From: Deltaproteobacteria bacterium
GTDB taxonomy: Bacteria; Desulfobacterota; DSM-4660; Desulfatiglandales; B25-G16
Direction: 5' to 3'
DNA length: 6,296 bases
Assembly: GCA_018400255.1 (NCBI GenBank)
Contig: JAGYMO010000213.1
Location: forward strand, 1-6,296
Shown here in pieces: positions 1 to 5,048 of the stretch. Under the pieces are notes generated by a model. It worked only from the letters and a program-made list of their open reading frames with translations. It did not search any database and had not been told where the DNA came from. The translations under genes and the position numbers were made by a program. The number at the start of each line of letters is the position of its first letter. The first letter of the stretch is position 1.

Positions 1-106
1 AAAAATAGCGCTCATTGGTTGTTAGTCTCTTCACTTATCAAAGTCAGAAGATCTGTATATTTGTAAATTATTTTTTCCTTGATAGAAATAAAAAAAAAGG
101 CTAAAT

Positions 107-126
107 AGGAAGGTGTTTTCCTTTTT
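107..126 (+). terminator. weak terminator-like hairpin
   Basis: AGGAA (107-111) can pair with TTCCT (118-122) around a 6-nt loop, and T residues continue to 126. An A run at 90-98 on the other side would give a T run on the minus strand, so it could act in both directions. The stem has only 5 bp, so this may be chance in AT-rich DNA. It could end a gene lying to the left of the window. Confidence 0.22.
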
Positions 127-219
127 GATTTATACAATGATAAAAATAGCGGATAAAATGTTAGCTTATAATAACAATATCAATAAGACGAATTTCTCAA
201 TTTTTTTCAACATAATTAT

Positions 220-246
220 TTGACAACTTTATGGGTAAATTTTAAT
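220..246 (+). promoter_or_regulatory. candidate sigma70-type promoter for rpsB-tsf
   Basis: A perfect -35 hexamer TTGACA lies at 220-225. The best -10 match is TTTAAT at 241-246 (5 of 6 bases), but the spacer is only 15 nt, shorter than the usual 16-18. At 17 nt the hexamer is TAATAG, a poor match. If the 15-nt pairing is used, transcription would begin near 252-254, about 65 nt before the rpsB start. Position and the perfect -35 support a promoter; the spacing is the weak point. Confidence 0.45.
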
Positions 247-253
247 AGGCACA

Positions 254-271
254 TCTTAATTTCAATTAGGA
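254..271 (+). promoter_or_regulatory. small stem-loop at the predicted 5' end of rpsB mRNA
   Basis: TCTTAAT (254-260) pairs with ATTAGGA (265-271) around the 4-nt loop TTCA, giving a 7-bp stem with one G-U pair. If the promoter at 220-246 is real, this hairpin sits at the very 5' end of the transcript, where such stems can protect mRNA. It could also be part of an S2 autoregulatory leader, as rpsB leaders bind S2 in some bacteria, but I do not recognise a known S2-leader fold. Confidence 0.35.
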
Positions 272-317
272 TTTTACATATAAACGAAAGATAAAGATTA
301 AACGGAGGATCGCTTTT

Positions 318-1196
318 ATGACTGAGGTAAATATGAAGCTTCTTTTAGAGGCAGGGGTGCACTTTGGGCATCAAACAAAAAAATGGAACCCAAAAATGAA
401 GCCTTATATATTCGGCGCAAGAAATGGGATATACATTATAGATCTCCAAAACACCTCTAAGTTATTAAAAAAGGCATATAATTTTATTGTAAGGACGGTA
501 TCAGAGGGTGGATCTATCCTATTTGTGGGCACGAAAAAACAGGCACAGGATACAATCTCAGAAGAAGCAGAACGTTGTGGGATGTTTTATGTAAACAATA
601 GATGGATGGGTGGTACACTGACAAATTTTGAAACCATCAAAAAAAGGGTTTCACGCCTTAAAGAACTTGAGACAATGAAAAGCGACGGGAGCTTTGAGCG
701 TTACACAAAAAAAGAAGTCATAGGCATGGAAAAAGAGTTAAGCAAATTAGACAGAAATTTAGGCGGTATCAAAAATATGGATGAAAACCCGTCCGCCCTT
801 TTTGTTGTTGATACAAAAAAGGAAAATATTGCGATTAAGGAAGGAAAAAAATTAGGGATCCCTATTGTGGCTATAGTAGACTCAAATGGTGACCCTGAGG
901 ACATCGATTACGTTATTCCTGGTAACGATGATGCTATAAGGTCTATACGGCTCTTGACATCCGTTATTGCAGATGCATGCATAGAAGGTCACAACGAGAG
1001 AGAAGAAAAGCTCAAGGCAGAAGAAGAGCTTGAGATGGAGAACAAATCCGATGTAGAGGAGAAAGCGGGAGAGAAAATTCAACCACCTGTTGAAGACGAG
1101 AAGCAAGGTCCTGACATTATCATAATACCAAAGCGAGGCAAAACGACTCAACCTGATAAAACTGATGGCCCAGAGCCTTCACAAACTGAAATATAA
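318..1196 (+). CDS. rpsB: 30S ribosomal protein S2
   Basis: Small-subunit ribosomal protein S2, which binds late on the 30S back between head and body, near S1 where S1 is present. The protein has 292 residues. The S2 core covers about residues 1-225: the N-terminal block EAGVHFGHQTKKWNPKMKP (11-29), NNRWMGGTLTNF (93-104), and the second signature beginning at PSALFVVDTKKEN (158-170) and continuing to GIP near 182. The family is usually about 240-260 residues; here a charged, Glu/Lys-rich tail (about 226-292) is added and is probably disordered. The ATG at 318 follows GGAGG (304-308) with a 9-nt gap, and the N-terminus matches that of known S2 proteins. tsf starts 15 nt downstream, the classic rpsB-tsf pair. 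Family assignment is certain; the tail's role is unknown. Confidence 0.98.
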   Translation: MTEVNMKLLLEAGVHFGHQTKKWNPKMKPYIFGARNGIYIIDLQNTSKLLKKAYNFIVRTVSEGGSILFVGTKKQAQDTISEEAERCGMFYVNNRWMGGTLTNFETIKKRVSRLKELETMKSDGSFERYTKKEVIGMEKELSKLDRNLGGIKNMDENPSALFVVDTKKENIAIKEGKKLGIPIVAIVDSNGDPEDIDYVIPGNDDAIRSIRLLTSVIADACIEGHNEREEKLKAEEELEMENKSDVEEKAGEKIQPPVEDEKQGPDIIIIPKRGKTTQPDKTDGPEPSQTEI

Positions 1197-1211
1197 AAAG
1201 GAGAGAGCAAA

Positions 1212-1820
1212 TTGAAAACATCAAGCCAGTTGGTGAAAGAACTTAGAGAAAAAACCGGCGTAGGCATAATGGATTGCAAGAATGCACTCCAGGAAGCTGA
1301 TGGAGATATAAACAAAGCAATTGATATACTGAGGAAAAAAGGAATAGCCAAATCCCAGAAAAGGGAAGGCAGGGCTACATCTGAGGGGCAAATTCAATCT
1401 TACATACATATGGGGGGCAAAATTGGAGTTCTTGTAGAGGTAAACTGCGAGACAGATTTTACAGCAAAAACAGAGGATTTTACAAATTTCGCAAAAGATT
1501 TGTCCATGCAAATAGCAGCCGCAAACCCTGTAGCTATATCACCTGAAGCCATCCCTGTTGAAACCCTGGAGAGAGAAAAAGAGATTTACAAGGCACAGGC
1601 CTTAGAATCGGGTAAACCAGAAAAGGTGGTAGAAAAAATTATTGATGGAAAATTAAAAAAATTTTACTCAGAGGTTTGCCTGCTTGAACAGGCCTACATT
1701 AAAGACCCTGATAAAACAATAAACAACCTCCTTGATGAACTTAAGGCCAAAACTGGTGAAAATATCCAAATACGAAGATTTGCACGATACCAATTAGGTG
1801 AAGACGCAGAGAAAAAATAA
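1212..1820 (+). CDS. tsf: translation elongation factor Ts (short form)
   Basis: EF-Ts is the cytoplasmic nucleotide exchange factor that displaces GDP from EF-Tu. The N-terminal UBA-like domain carries LREKTGVGIMDCKNAL (11-26), and the core carries the hallmark NCETDF (78-83), whose Asp-Phe inserts near the EF-Tu Mg site. The C-terminal part has the EVCLLEQAYIKDP block (154-166) and GENIQIRRFARY (182-193). At 202 residues it is the short form lacking the extended dimerisation region of the ~283-residue E. coli type, as in several bacterial lineages; it is not truncated, since the usual end is present. The start is TTG, supported by GGAG at 1200-1203 (8-nt gap) and by the family N-terminus. 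It follows rpsB by 15 nt and is almost certainly co-transcribed with it. The TGVG variant of the common TGAG is conservative. Confidence 0.98.
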   Translation: MKTSSQLVKELREKTGVGIMDCKNALQEADGDINKAIDILRKKGIAKSQKREGRATSEGQIQSYIHMGGKIGVLVEVNCETDFTAKTEDFTNFAKDLSMQIAAANPVAISPEAIPVETLEREKEIYKAQALESGKPEKVVEKIIDGKLKKFYSEVCLLEQAYIKDPDKTINNLLDELKAKTGENIQIRRFARYQLGEDAEKK

Positions 1821-1865
1821 AAATTTTTGGTTAAACAACTGCTTATTTAAATGCTTACCTGAGAA

Positions 1866-1935
1866 TTAAACCGAAACAAATTTGGACATAAATATCATTA
1901 TAGATTATAGTTACCAATTAATTTGTTTCGTTTAA
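1866..1935. repeat. long imperfect inverted repeat around the pyrH promoter
   Basis: CGAAACAAAT (reading from C1872 to T1881) is exactly mirrored by ATTTGTTTCG (1921-1930). The pairing extends outward through TTAAA/TTTAA with one bulged C at 1871, and inward through T1882-A1920 and then TGG/CCA (1883-1885 and 1914-1916) across a 3-nt bulge. The central 28 nt is AT-rich and contains a tandem ATTATAG heptamer (1897-1910). In RNA read through from tsf it would form a strong stem-loop. In DNA its arms flank the candidate -10 box, so it could equally be a protein-binding site. Confidence 0.6.
1883..1911 (+). promoter_or_regulatory. candidate sigma70-type promoter for pyrH and downstream genes
   Basis: TGGACA (1883-1888) matches the -35 consensus at 5 of 6 positions, and TATAGT (1906-1911) matches the -10 consensus at 5 of 6, with an ideal 17-nt spacer. 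Transcription would begin near 1918, giving a leader of about 240 nt before pyrH. It lies within an inverted repeat whose arms overlap the -35 and the start site. AT-rich DNA yields chance matches, but the spacing and the place after a transcription unit support it. Confidence 0.5.
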
Positions 1936-1945
1936 AATTAAATCT

Positions 1946-2013
1946 CCCTTGAATTTTAAGAGGCCCCCTTTGAAGAAAACTTAGTTTAACAACCCTTTGA
2001 TTTTTAACGAGCC
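1946..2013 (+). repeat. degenerate ~20-nt direct repeat in the pyrH leader
   Basis: Two copies, 1946-1965 and 1993-2013, share the pattern CCCTT(T)GA, then (A or T)TTTTAA, then GAG and CC, with a one-base gap and a few mismatches. A third, shorter copy, CCCTTTGA, lies at 1966-1973. The second copy is also the left arm of the 16-bp hairpin at 1992-2030, so 1966-1973 could pair with the same right arm (2022-2029) instead. The base composition makes partial matches easy, so common origin is an inference. Confidence 0.4.
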
Positions 2014-2030
2014 ATTAAGAATCAAAGGGT
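1992..2030. repeat. strong 16-bp hairpin (perfect inverted repeat with one G-U)
   Basis: Positions 1992-2007 pair with 2015-2030, starting with ACCCTTTGAT against ATCAAAGGGT. There is a single G-U pair (T2003-G2019) and a 7-nt loop CGAGCCA. It is the most stable-looking structure in the window. No T tract follows on either strand, so it is not a standard intrinsic terminator. Possibilities are an RNA processing or stability element, a leader regulatory hairpin, or one copy of a dispersed REP-like element. Confidence 0.7.
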
Positions 2031-2058
2031 AAAATTAGACTTTCTAGGCATAATACCA

Positions 2059-2094
2059 ATGTATATTTATTTATATCAGCCTTTCCGCTATTAA
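2059..2094 (+). other. 11-codon Tyr-rich mini-ORF, possible leader peptide
   Basis: ATG at 2059 opens a frame reading MYIYLYQPFRY and stopping at TAA (2092-2094), with four Tyr codons, all TAT. Only a weak AGG (2046-2048) lies upstream, 10 nt before the ATG. A terminator-like hairpin begins 13 nt after the stop, the arrangement seen in transcription attenuators. The frame is so short that chance is a serious alternative, and TAT codons are expected in AT-rich DNA. Confidence 0.15.
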
Positions 2095-2107
2095 TTTTTA
2101 ATTCTGG

Positions 2108-2133
2108 ATATAACGTTTTTGTTATATTTTTTT
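2108..2133 (+). terminator. terminator-like AU hairpin with T7 just before pyrH
   Basis: ATATAAC (2108-2114) pairs with GTTATAT (2121-2127) around a 6-nt loop, and two G-U pairs could extend the stem. A run of seven T covers 2127-2133. The shape is that of an intrinsic terminator ending 23 nt before the pyrH ATG, so it could act as an attenuator. The stem has only one G-C pair, so termination would be weak and may not occur at all. Confidence 0.3.
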
Positions 2134-2156
2134 GAAAACCATATTGGAATACATGT

Positions 2157-2897
2157 ATGCAAAAATTAACTGTGCCGACTAATTTTAAAAGGATTCTGAT
2201 AAAACTGAGCGGCGAAGCCCTTTTAGGTGAAAAAGGAAGTGGCATAAACCCCGGCACCCTTAAGAGTATATCTGATGAAATTCATTCTGTCCATTTACTT
2301 GGCGTACAGATAGGAGTGGTGATTGGCGGAGGAAATATTTTTAGGGGCGTGACATCAGCCGAATATAACATAGAAAGAGTAACTGCTGACAGAATGGGAA
2401 TGTTAGCAACTGTTATAAATGCCCTCGCCTTAAGTCAGTCTCTAAATTCGACTGGCTCATTAGCTTGCGTAATGAATGCCTTCGACATAAATCAAGTGGC
2501 GGAAGAATACAGAAGAGAAAAGGCATTGGAATATTTAGACAATGGTGGAATCGTAATCTTTTCTGGAGGAACTGGAAATCCGTATTTTACCACGGATACT
2601 GCTGCTACATTAAGGGCGGTGGAAATAAATGCACAGGTCATCCTCAAGGCTACGCATGTAGATGGCGTATACGAAAGAGATCCGCTCAAAAACCCTGGCG
2701 TCAAACGATTCAAAAGCGTAACCTATAATACGGTCTTAAGAGATAAACTAAACATTATTGATATGACAGCTGTATCTATGGCCATGGAGCACCATATTCC
2801 CATTATCGTTTTCAATATAGGCAAACCTGGAAATATTGAAAAGATAATCTCAGGCCATAAGGTCGGAACAATTATAACAGGAGAAGATGATGATTGA
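2157..2897 (+). CDS. pyrH: UMP kinase (uridylate kinase)
   Basis: Cytoplasmic bacterial-type UMP kinase of the amino-acid-kinase fold, transferring phosphate from ATP to UMP to give UDP, the precursor of UTP and CTP. Family enzymes are hexamers, commonly activated by GTP and inhibited by UTP. Motifs: KLSGEAL (16-22), the GGGNIFRG glycine loop (57-64), MGMLATVINALAL (80-92), the highly conserved GGTGNPYFTTDTAA (137-150) and KATHVDGVYERDP (164-176), then DMTA (202-205). The 246 residues agree with the usual ~240. The ATG at 2157 is the only reasonable start, as a stop lies in frame at 2133-2135. The ribosome site is weak (GGA at 2146-2148), and the start codon lies in a 10-bp palindrome, ATACATGTAT (2149-2158). 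frr overlaps its 3' end. The long leader upstream may regulate it. Confidence 0.98.
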   Translation: MQKLTVPTNFKRILIKLSGEALLGEKGSGINPGTLKSISDEIHSVHLLGVQIGVVIGGGNIFRGVTSAEYNIERVTADRMGMLATVINALALSQSLNSTGSLACVMNAFDINQVAEEYRREKALEYLDNGGIVIFSGGTGNPYFTTDTAATLRAVEINAQVILKATHVDGVYERDPLKNPGVKRFKSVTYNTVLRDKLNIIDMTAVSMAMEHHIPIIVFNIGKPGNIEKIISGHKVGTIITGEDDD

Positions 2898-3447
2898 TAA
2901 AACACTATCAGAAATGAGTGAAAAAAATCAAAAAACTCTTGATGCCCTTGAAAAAGAATTTAAAAAAATGAGGACAGGACGGGCAAGCACTGCAATATTT
3001 GATGGCCTAAAGGTTGAGTGTTACGGAACCCAAATGCCATTAAATCAAATCGCCTCAATAAGCAGCCCTGAGGGCAGACTTTTGACTATACAGCCATGGG
3101 ATCAGTCCGTGATTGGTGATATTGAAAAAAGCATACTTAAATCAGGGCTTGGACTCACGCCAATGAATGACGGAAAAATTATAAGGATTTCAATACCCCC
3201 GCTAACAGAAGAAAGGAGGACAGACCTTGCGAAGACGGCAAAAAAAATGGCTGAGGAAAGCAAGATAGGGATAAGAAACAATAGAAGGGATGCAAATGAT
3301 ACTTTCAAAAGGTTAAAAAACGAAAGTGAAATTTCAGAGGATGAGATGCATAAGCAACAGGATAATGTACAAAAATTAACAGATGAATTTATAGAAAAGA
3401 TTGACAAAATGAAAATGGAAAAAGAAAAGGAAATACTCGAATTTTAA
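2890..3447 (+). CDS. frr: ribosome recycling factor
   Basis: RRF works with EF-G to split the post-termination ribosome so that subunits can be reused. From ATG 2890 the protein has 185 residues, the same as E. coli RRF. Visible landmarks are MRTGRAS (27-33) at the end of helix 1, the hinge and domain II through VECYGTQMPLNQIA (42-55), PPLTEERR (103-110), and IRNNRRDAND (128-137) containing the conserved Arg132, then EISEDE and the final EILEF. Two adjacent ATGs exist (2887 and 2890). AGGAG at 2879-2883 leaves 3 nt to the first and 6 nt to the second, so 2890 is preferred; one extra Met is possible. The start overlaps the last 8 nt of pyrH and its ribosome site lies inside pyrH, which suggests translational coupling. 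Confidence 0.97.
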   Translation: MIDKTLSEMSEKNQKTLDALEKEFKKMRTGRASTAIFDGLKVECYGTQMPLNQIASISSPEGRLLTIQPWDQSVIGDIEKSILKSGLGLTPMNDGKIIRISIPPLTEERRTDLAKTAKKMAEESKIGIRNNRRDANDTFKRLKNESEISEDEMHKQQDNVQKLTDEFIEKIDKMKMEKEKEILEF

Positions 3448-3508
3448 CCTTAATCAAATAAAAAAGTTTTTACCTACTCCACCCACTTTCTCACTTTAAG
3501 GTCCCCAA
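3448..3508 (+). other. frr-uppS spacer with a G-free pyrimidine-rich tract
   Basis: This 61-nt spacer is the only sizeable gap within the pyrH-dxr group. From 3467 to 3499 there is no G, and C and T dominate (for example ACCTACTCCACCCACTTTC). An unstructured C-rich, G-poor RNA is the kind of sequence Rho can load on, so it may be a site of partial termination; this is inference. No hairpin terminator and no clear promoter are seen. AAGG at 3498-3501 serves as the weak ribosome site of uppS. Confidence 0.4.
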
Positions 3509-4231
3509 ATGGAGCAATTAAACCCCGAAAAATTACCACGACATGTGGCAATAATAATGGACGGCAATGGACGATGGGCAAAGAAAAAAGGCCTTACCAG
3601 AATTATAGGCCATCAAAATGGAGTAAAGTCAGTAAGGGAGGTTGTAAAGGCATCAAGGGAGCTGGGTATTAGGTGGCTTACCCTTTATGCTTTTAGCGAA
3701 GAAAACTGGAAAAGATCCAAATATGAAATAAGGGCATTGATGGATCTTTTAAAGCGTTACCTTAAATCTGAGCTAAAAGAAATGCTCGAAAATGACATCA
3801 GACTATCATGCATTGGACAGATTGATAAGCTTCCAATTGATGTTCAAACAACCCTTTGGCATTCAATTGAAAAAACAGCGCATAATAAAGAGATGACCCT
3901 AACGTTAGCCTTAAGCTATGGCGGGCGGCAAGAAATTATTTGGGCAATAAAAAACATGCTTAAAGATGTTGAAAAAGGCTTGTTAAACATAAAACAGATT
4001 ACAGAGGAACGTTTCCCTGAATATCTTTTTACTGCAGACGCCCCGGACCCTGATTTACTTATCAGAACAAGTGGGGAGTTTAGGATTAGCAACTTTCTTT
4101 TGTGGCAAATAGCCTACACTGAACTTTATATTACTCCTGCCTTGTGGCCAGATTTTAGTAAAGAGAGATACCTTGAAGCCCTTCTTGATTATCAAAAACG
4201 AGAAAGACGCTTCGGCTCTACCTCAGGATGA
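3509..4231 (+). CDS. uppS: undecaprenyl diphosphate synthase (cis-prenyltransferase)
   Basis: Condenses farnesyl diphosphate with successive isopentenyl diphosphates in cis to make the C55 carrier for peptidoglycan and other wall polymers; acts at the inner face of the membrane. All family motifs are present: IMDGNGRWA (16-24) with the Mg-binding, catalytic Asp18, His35 in GHQNG, AFSEENWKRS (61-70) with Ser63, Asn66, Trp67 and Arg69, LSYGGR (135-140), and DLLIRTSGEFRISNFLLWQ (182-200) with Arg186, Arg192 and Ser194, followed by Glu205. Length 240 is typical (about 235-255). I call the C55 product from bacterial context; chain length cannot be proven from motifs. The ATG at 3509 follows AAGG (3498-3501, 7-nt gap). 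The stop codon lies within the cdsA ribosome site, so the two are coupled. Confidence 0.96.
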   Translation: MEQLNPEKLPRHVAIIMDGNGRWAKKKGLTRIIGHQNGVKSVREVVKASRELGIRWLTLYAFSEENWKRSKYEIRALMDLLKRYLKSELKEMLENDIRLSCIGQIDKLPIDVQTTLWHSIEKTAHNKEMTLTLALSYGGRQEIIWAIKNMLKDVEKGLLNIKQITEERFPEYLFTADAPDPDLLIRTSGEFRISNFLLWQIAYTELYITPALWPDFSKERYLEALLDYQKRERRFGSTSG

Positions 4232-4238
4232 GGAAACA

Positions 4239-5030
4239 ATGACACCCCACTTGAAAAGGCTGGCAACAGCTCTTATCCTTATCCCTTTAGTTTTAATTAT
4301 CATTGTTTTTGCTCCACCCTGGGTTTTTTCTCTTTTGGCTATGTCTGTCGCACTTATATGTTTAAACGAGTATTATTCGTTTATAGTGCCCAAGGCATCC
4401 AGGCAGCTTACATTACTGATATATTTTGTAACAGTCATATTATTTTATGCAGTATTGCATAAGGGCTTTTCTTATGTTGCGATTATCCCCTTCTTTTTTA
4501 TTTTTATATTTATATCCTTTTTATTTGATTATAAAAAAAATACCGGAACAATAGGCGATATAGGCCAAATACTTTTAGGGCCTATTTATATCAATCTGCC
4601 CTTTTTGTTACTCGTTATTATCTTTATGTTTAACGACGGCAAATTTTGGGTCCTTTTTTTGCTTACTGTTGCTTTTGGAGGAGATACAGCCTCCTTTTAT
4701 TTCGGAAAATTTTTCGGAAGGCATAAACTTTCTGACATAAGTCCTGGGAAAACCATAGAGGGTGCTATAGCAGGTTTAATTGCAGCGATAGTCTTTGGTT
4801 GTTTTTTTTCAAAGCTTTTCTTTCCCTCTTTATCTATTCTCTCTATTATGTTATTAGCTTTTGCAATGGCAATAAGCTGCCAACTGGGTGACTTAGCAGA
4901 ATCTATGCTGAAAAGGATATCAAAGGTCAAGGACAGCGGGACTATTTTGCCTGGGCATGGTGGAATGCTTGATAGAGTTGACAGCCTCCTTTTTGCAATA
5001 CCTTTTTTATACCTGTATTTAAGTATTTAG
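4239..5030 (+). CDS. cdsA: phosphatidate cytidylyltransferase (CDP-diglyceride synthase)
   Basis: Integral membrane enzyme that makes CDP-diacylglycerol from phosphatidic acid and CTP, the branch point for all major phospholipids. The 263-residue product is hydrophobic, with several membrane segments (for example 9-25, 28-45, 57-73, 79-96, 120-131, 136-147, 174-190 and 197-213). The conserved C-terminal half has GGDTASFYFGKFFGRHK (147-163), SPGKTIEG (168-175), QLGDLAESMLKR (215-226) and the family signature running from S222 through K231-D232 and GHGGMLDR (239-246) to Asp248. The frame is open back to an ATG at 4173, but that would overlap uppS by 59 nt. The ATG at 4239 gives the normal short N-terminus and has GAGGA (4230-4234) upstream, so I start there, 7 nt after uppS. 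Confidence 0.96.
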   Translation: MTPHLKRLATALILIPLVLIIIVFAPPWVFSLLAMSVALICLNEYYSFIVPKASRQLTLLIYFVTVILFYAVLHKGFSYVAIIPFFFIFIFISFLFDYKKNTGTIGDIGQILLGPIYINLPFLLLVIIFMFNDGKFWVLFLLTVAFGGDTASFYFGKFFGRHKLSDISPGKTIEGAIAGLIAAIVFGCFFSKLFFPSLSILSIMLLAFAMAISCQLGDLAESMLKRISKVKDSGTILPGHGGMLDRVDSLLFAIPFLYLYLSI

Positions 5031-5048
5031 ATAAGGAACATTTTTATC

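Larger units (their letters stand above)
1..317. other. AT-rich non-coding region upstream of rpsB
   Basis: No convincing gene is seen in these 317 bases on either strand. The stretch is very AT-rich, with an A run at 90-98 and T runs near 71-76 and 201-207. It holds a weak hairpin followed by T residues (107-126), an isolated perfect TATAAT at 167-172 without a matching -35, and, close to rpsB, a consensus TTGACA at 220-225 and a small hairpin at 254-271. The end of any upstream gene lies outside the window. I read it as the 5' regulatory region of the rpsB-tsf transcript. Confidence 0.75.
1821..2156. other. 336-nt structured non-coding gap between tsf and pyrH
   Basis: No long ORF is supported here. 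In other genomes tsf and pyrH are often close together, so the size is notable. In order it contains a long imperfect inverted repeat (1866-1935), a sigma70-like promoter inside it (1883-1911), an 8-bp inverted repeat TTAAAATT/AATTTTAA (1932-1939 and 1952-1959), a degenerate direct repeat (1946-1965 and 1993-2013), a 16-bp hairpin (1992-2030), a Tyr-rich 11-codon mini-ORF (2059-2094) and an AU hairpin with seven T residues (2108-2133). I read it as the end of the rpsB-tsf unit plus the leader of a second unit starting at pyrH. No clean intrinsic terminator directly follows tsf. Confidence 0.7.

Noticed and set aside
1..151. 10-mer AAAAATAGCG repeated at 1-10 and 142-151
   Set aside because: Short and low in complexity, with no further similarity around the two copies.
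167..172. Perfect TATAAT as a second rpsB promoter
   Set aside because: No -35-like hexamer lies 16-18 nt upstream and no extended -10 TG is present; such hexamers are expected by chance in DNA this AT-rich.
125..223. Small + strand frame of about 28-32 codons (TTG 125 or ATG 137 to TGA 221-223)
   Set aside because: AT-rich, low-complexity product rich in Ile, Asn and Lys; the only ribosome-like site (AGGAAGG, 107-113) is far from the ATG, and the frame runs into the -35 box. Chance is the better explanation.
882..1151. Minus-strand frames inside rpsB and the other genes
   Set aside because: They lie opposite conserved, complete genes and their products look like random reverse translations, rich in Phe, Leu, Ser and Cys.
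2101..2114. TATAAC (2109-2114) as a promoter directly before pyrH
   Set aside because: No -35 at suitable distance, the upstream TG is one base out of place, and the bases are better explained as the left arm of the 2108-2127 hairpin.
2015..2257. Minus-strand frame of 80 codons across the tsf-pyrH gap
   Set aside because: About 100 nt of it is antisense to pyrH, it has no family features, and the rest runs through the hairpins and AT-rich leader.
4173..4238. Extension of the cdsA frame to an upstream ATG at 4173
   Set aside because: It would overlap uppS by 59 nt; the 22 added residues (charged, no membrane character) are not typical of CdsA, and the ATG at 4239 has a ribosome site and the normal N-terminus.
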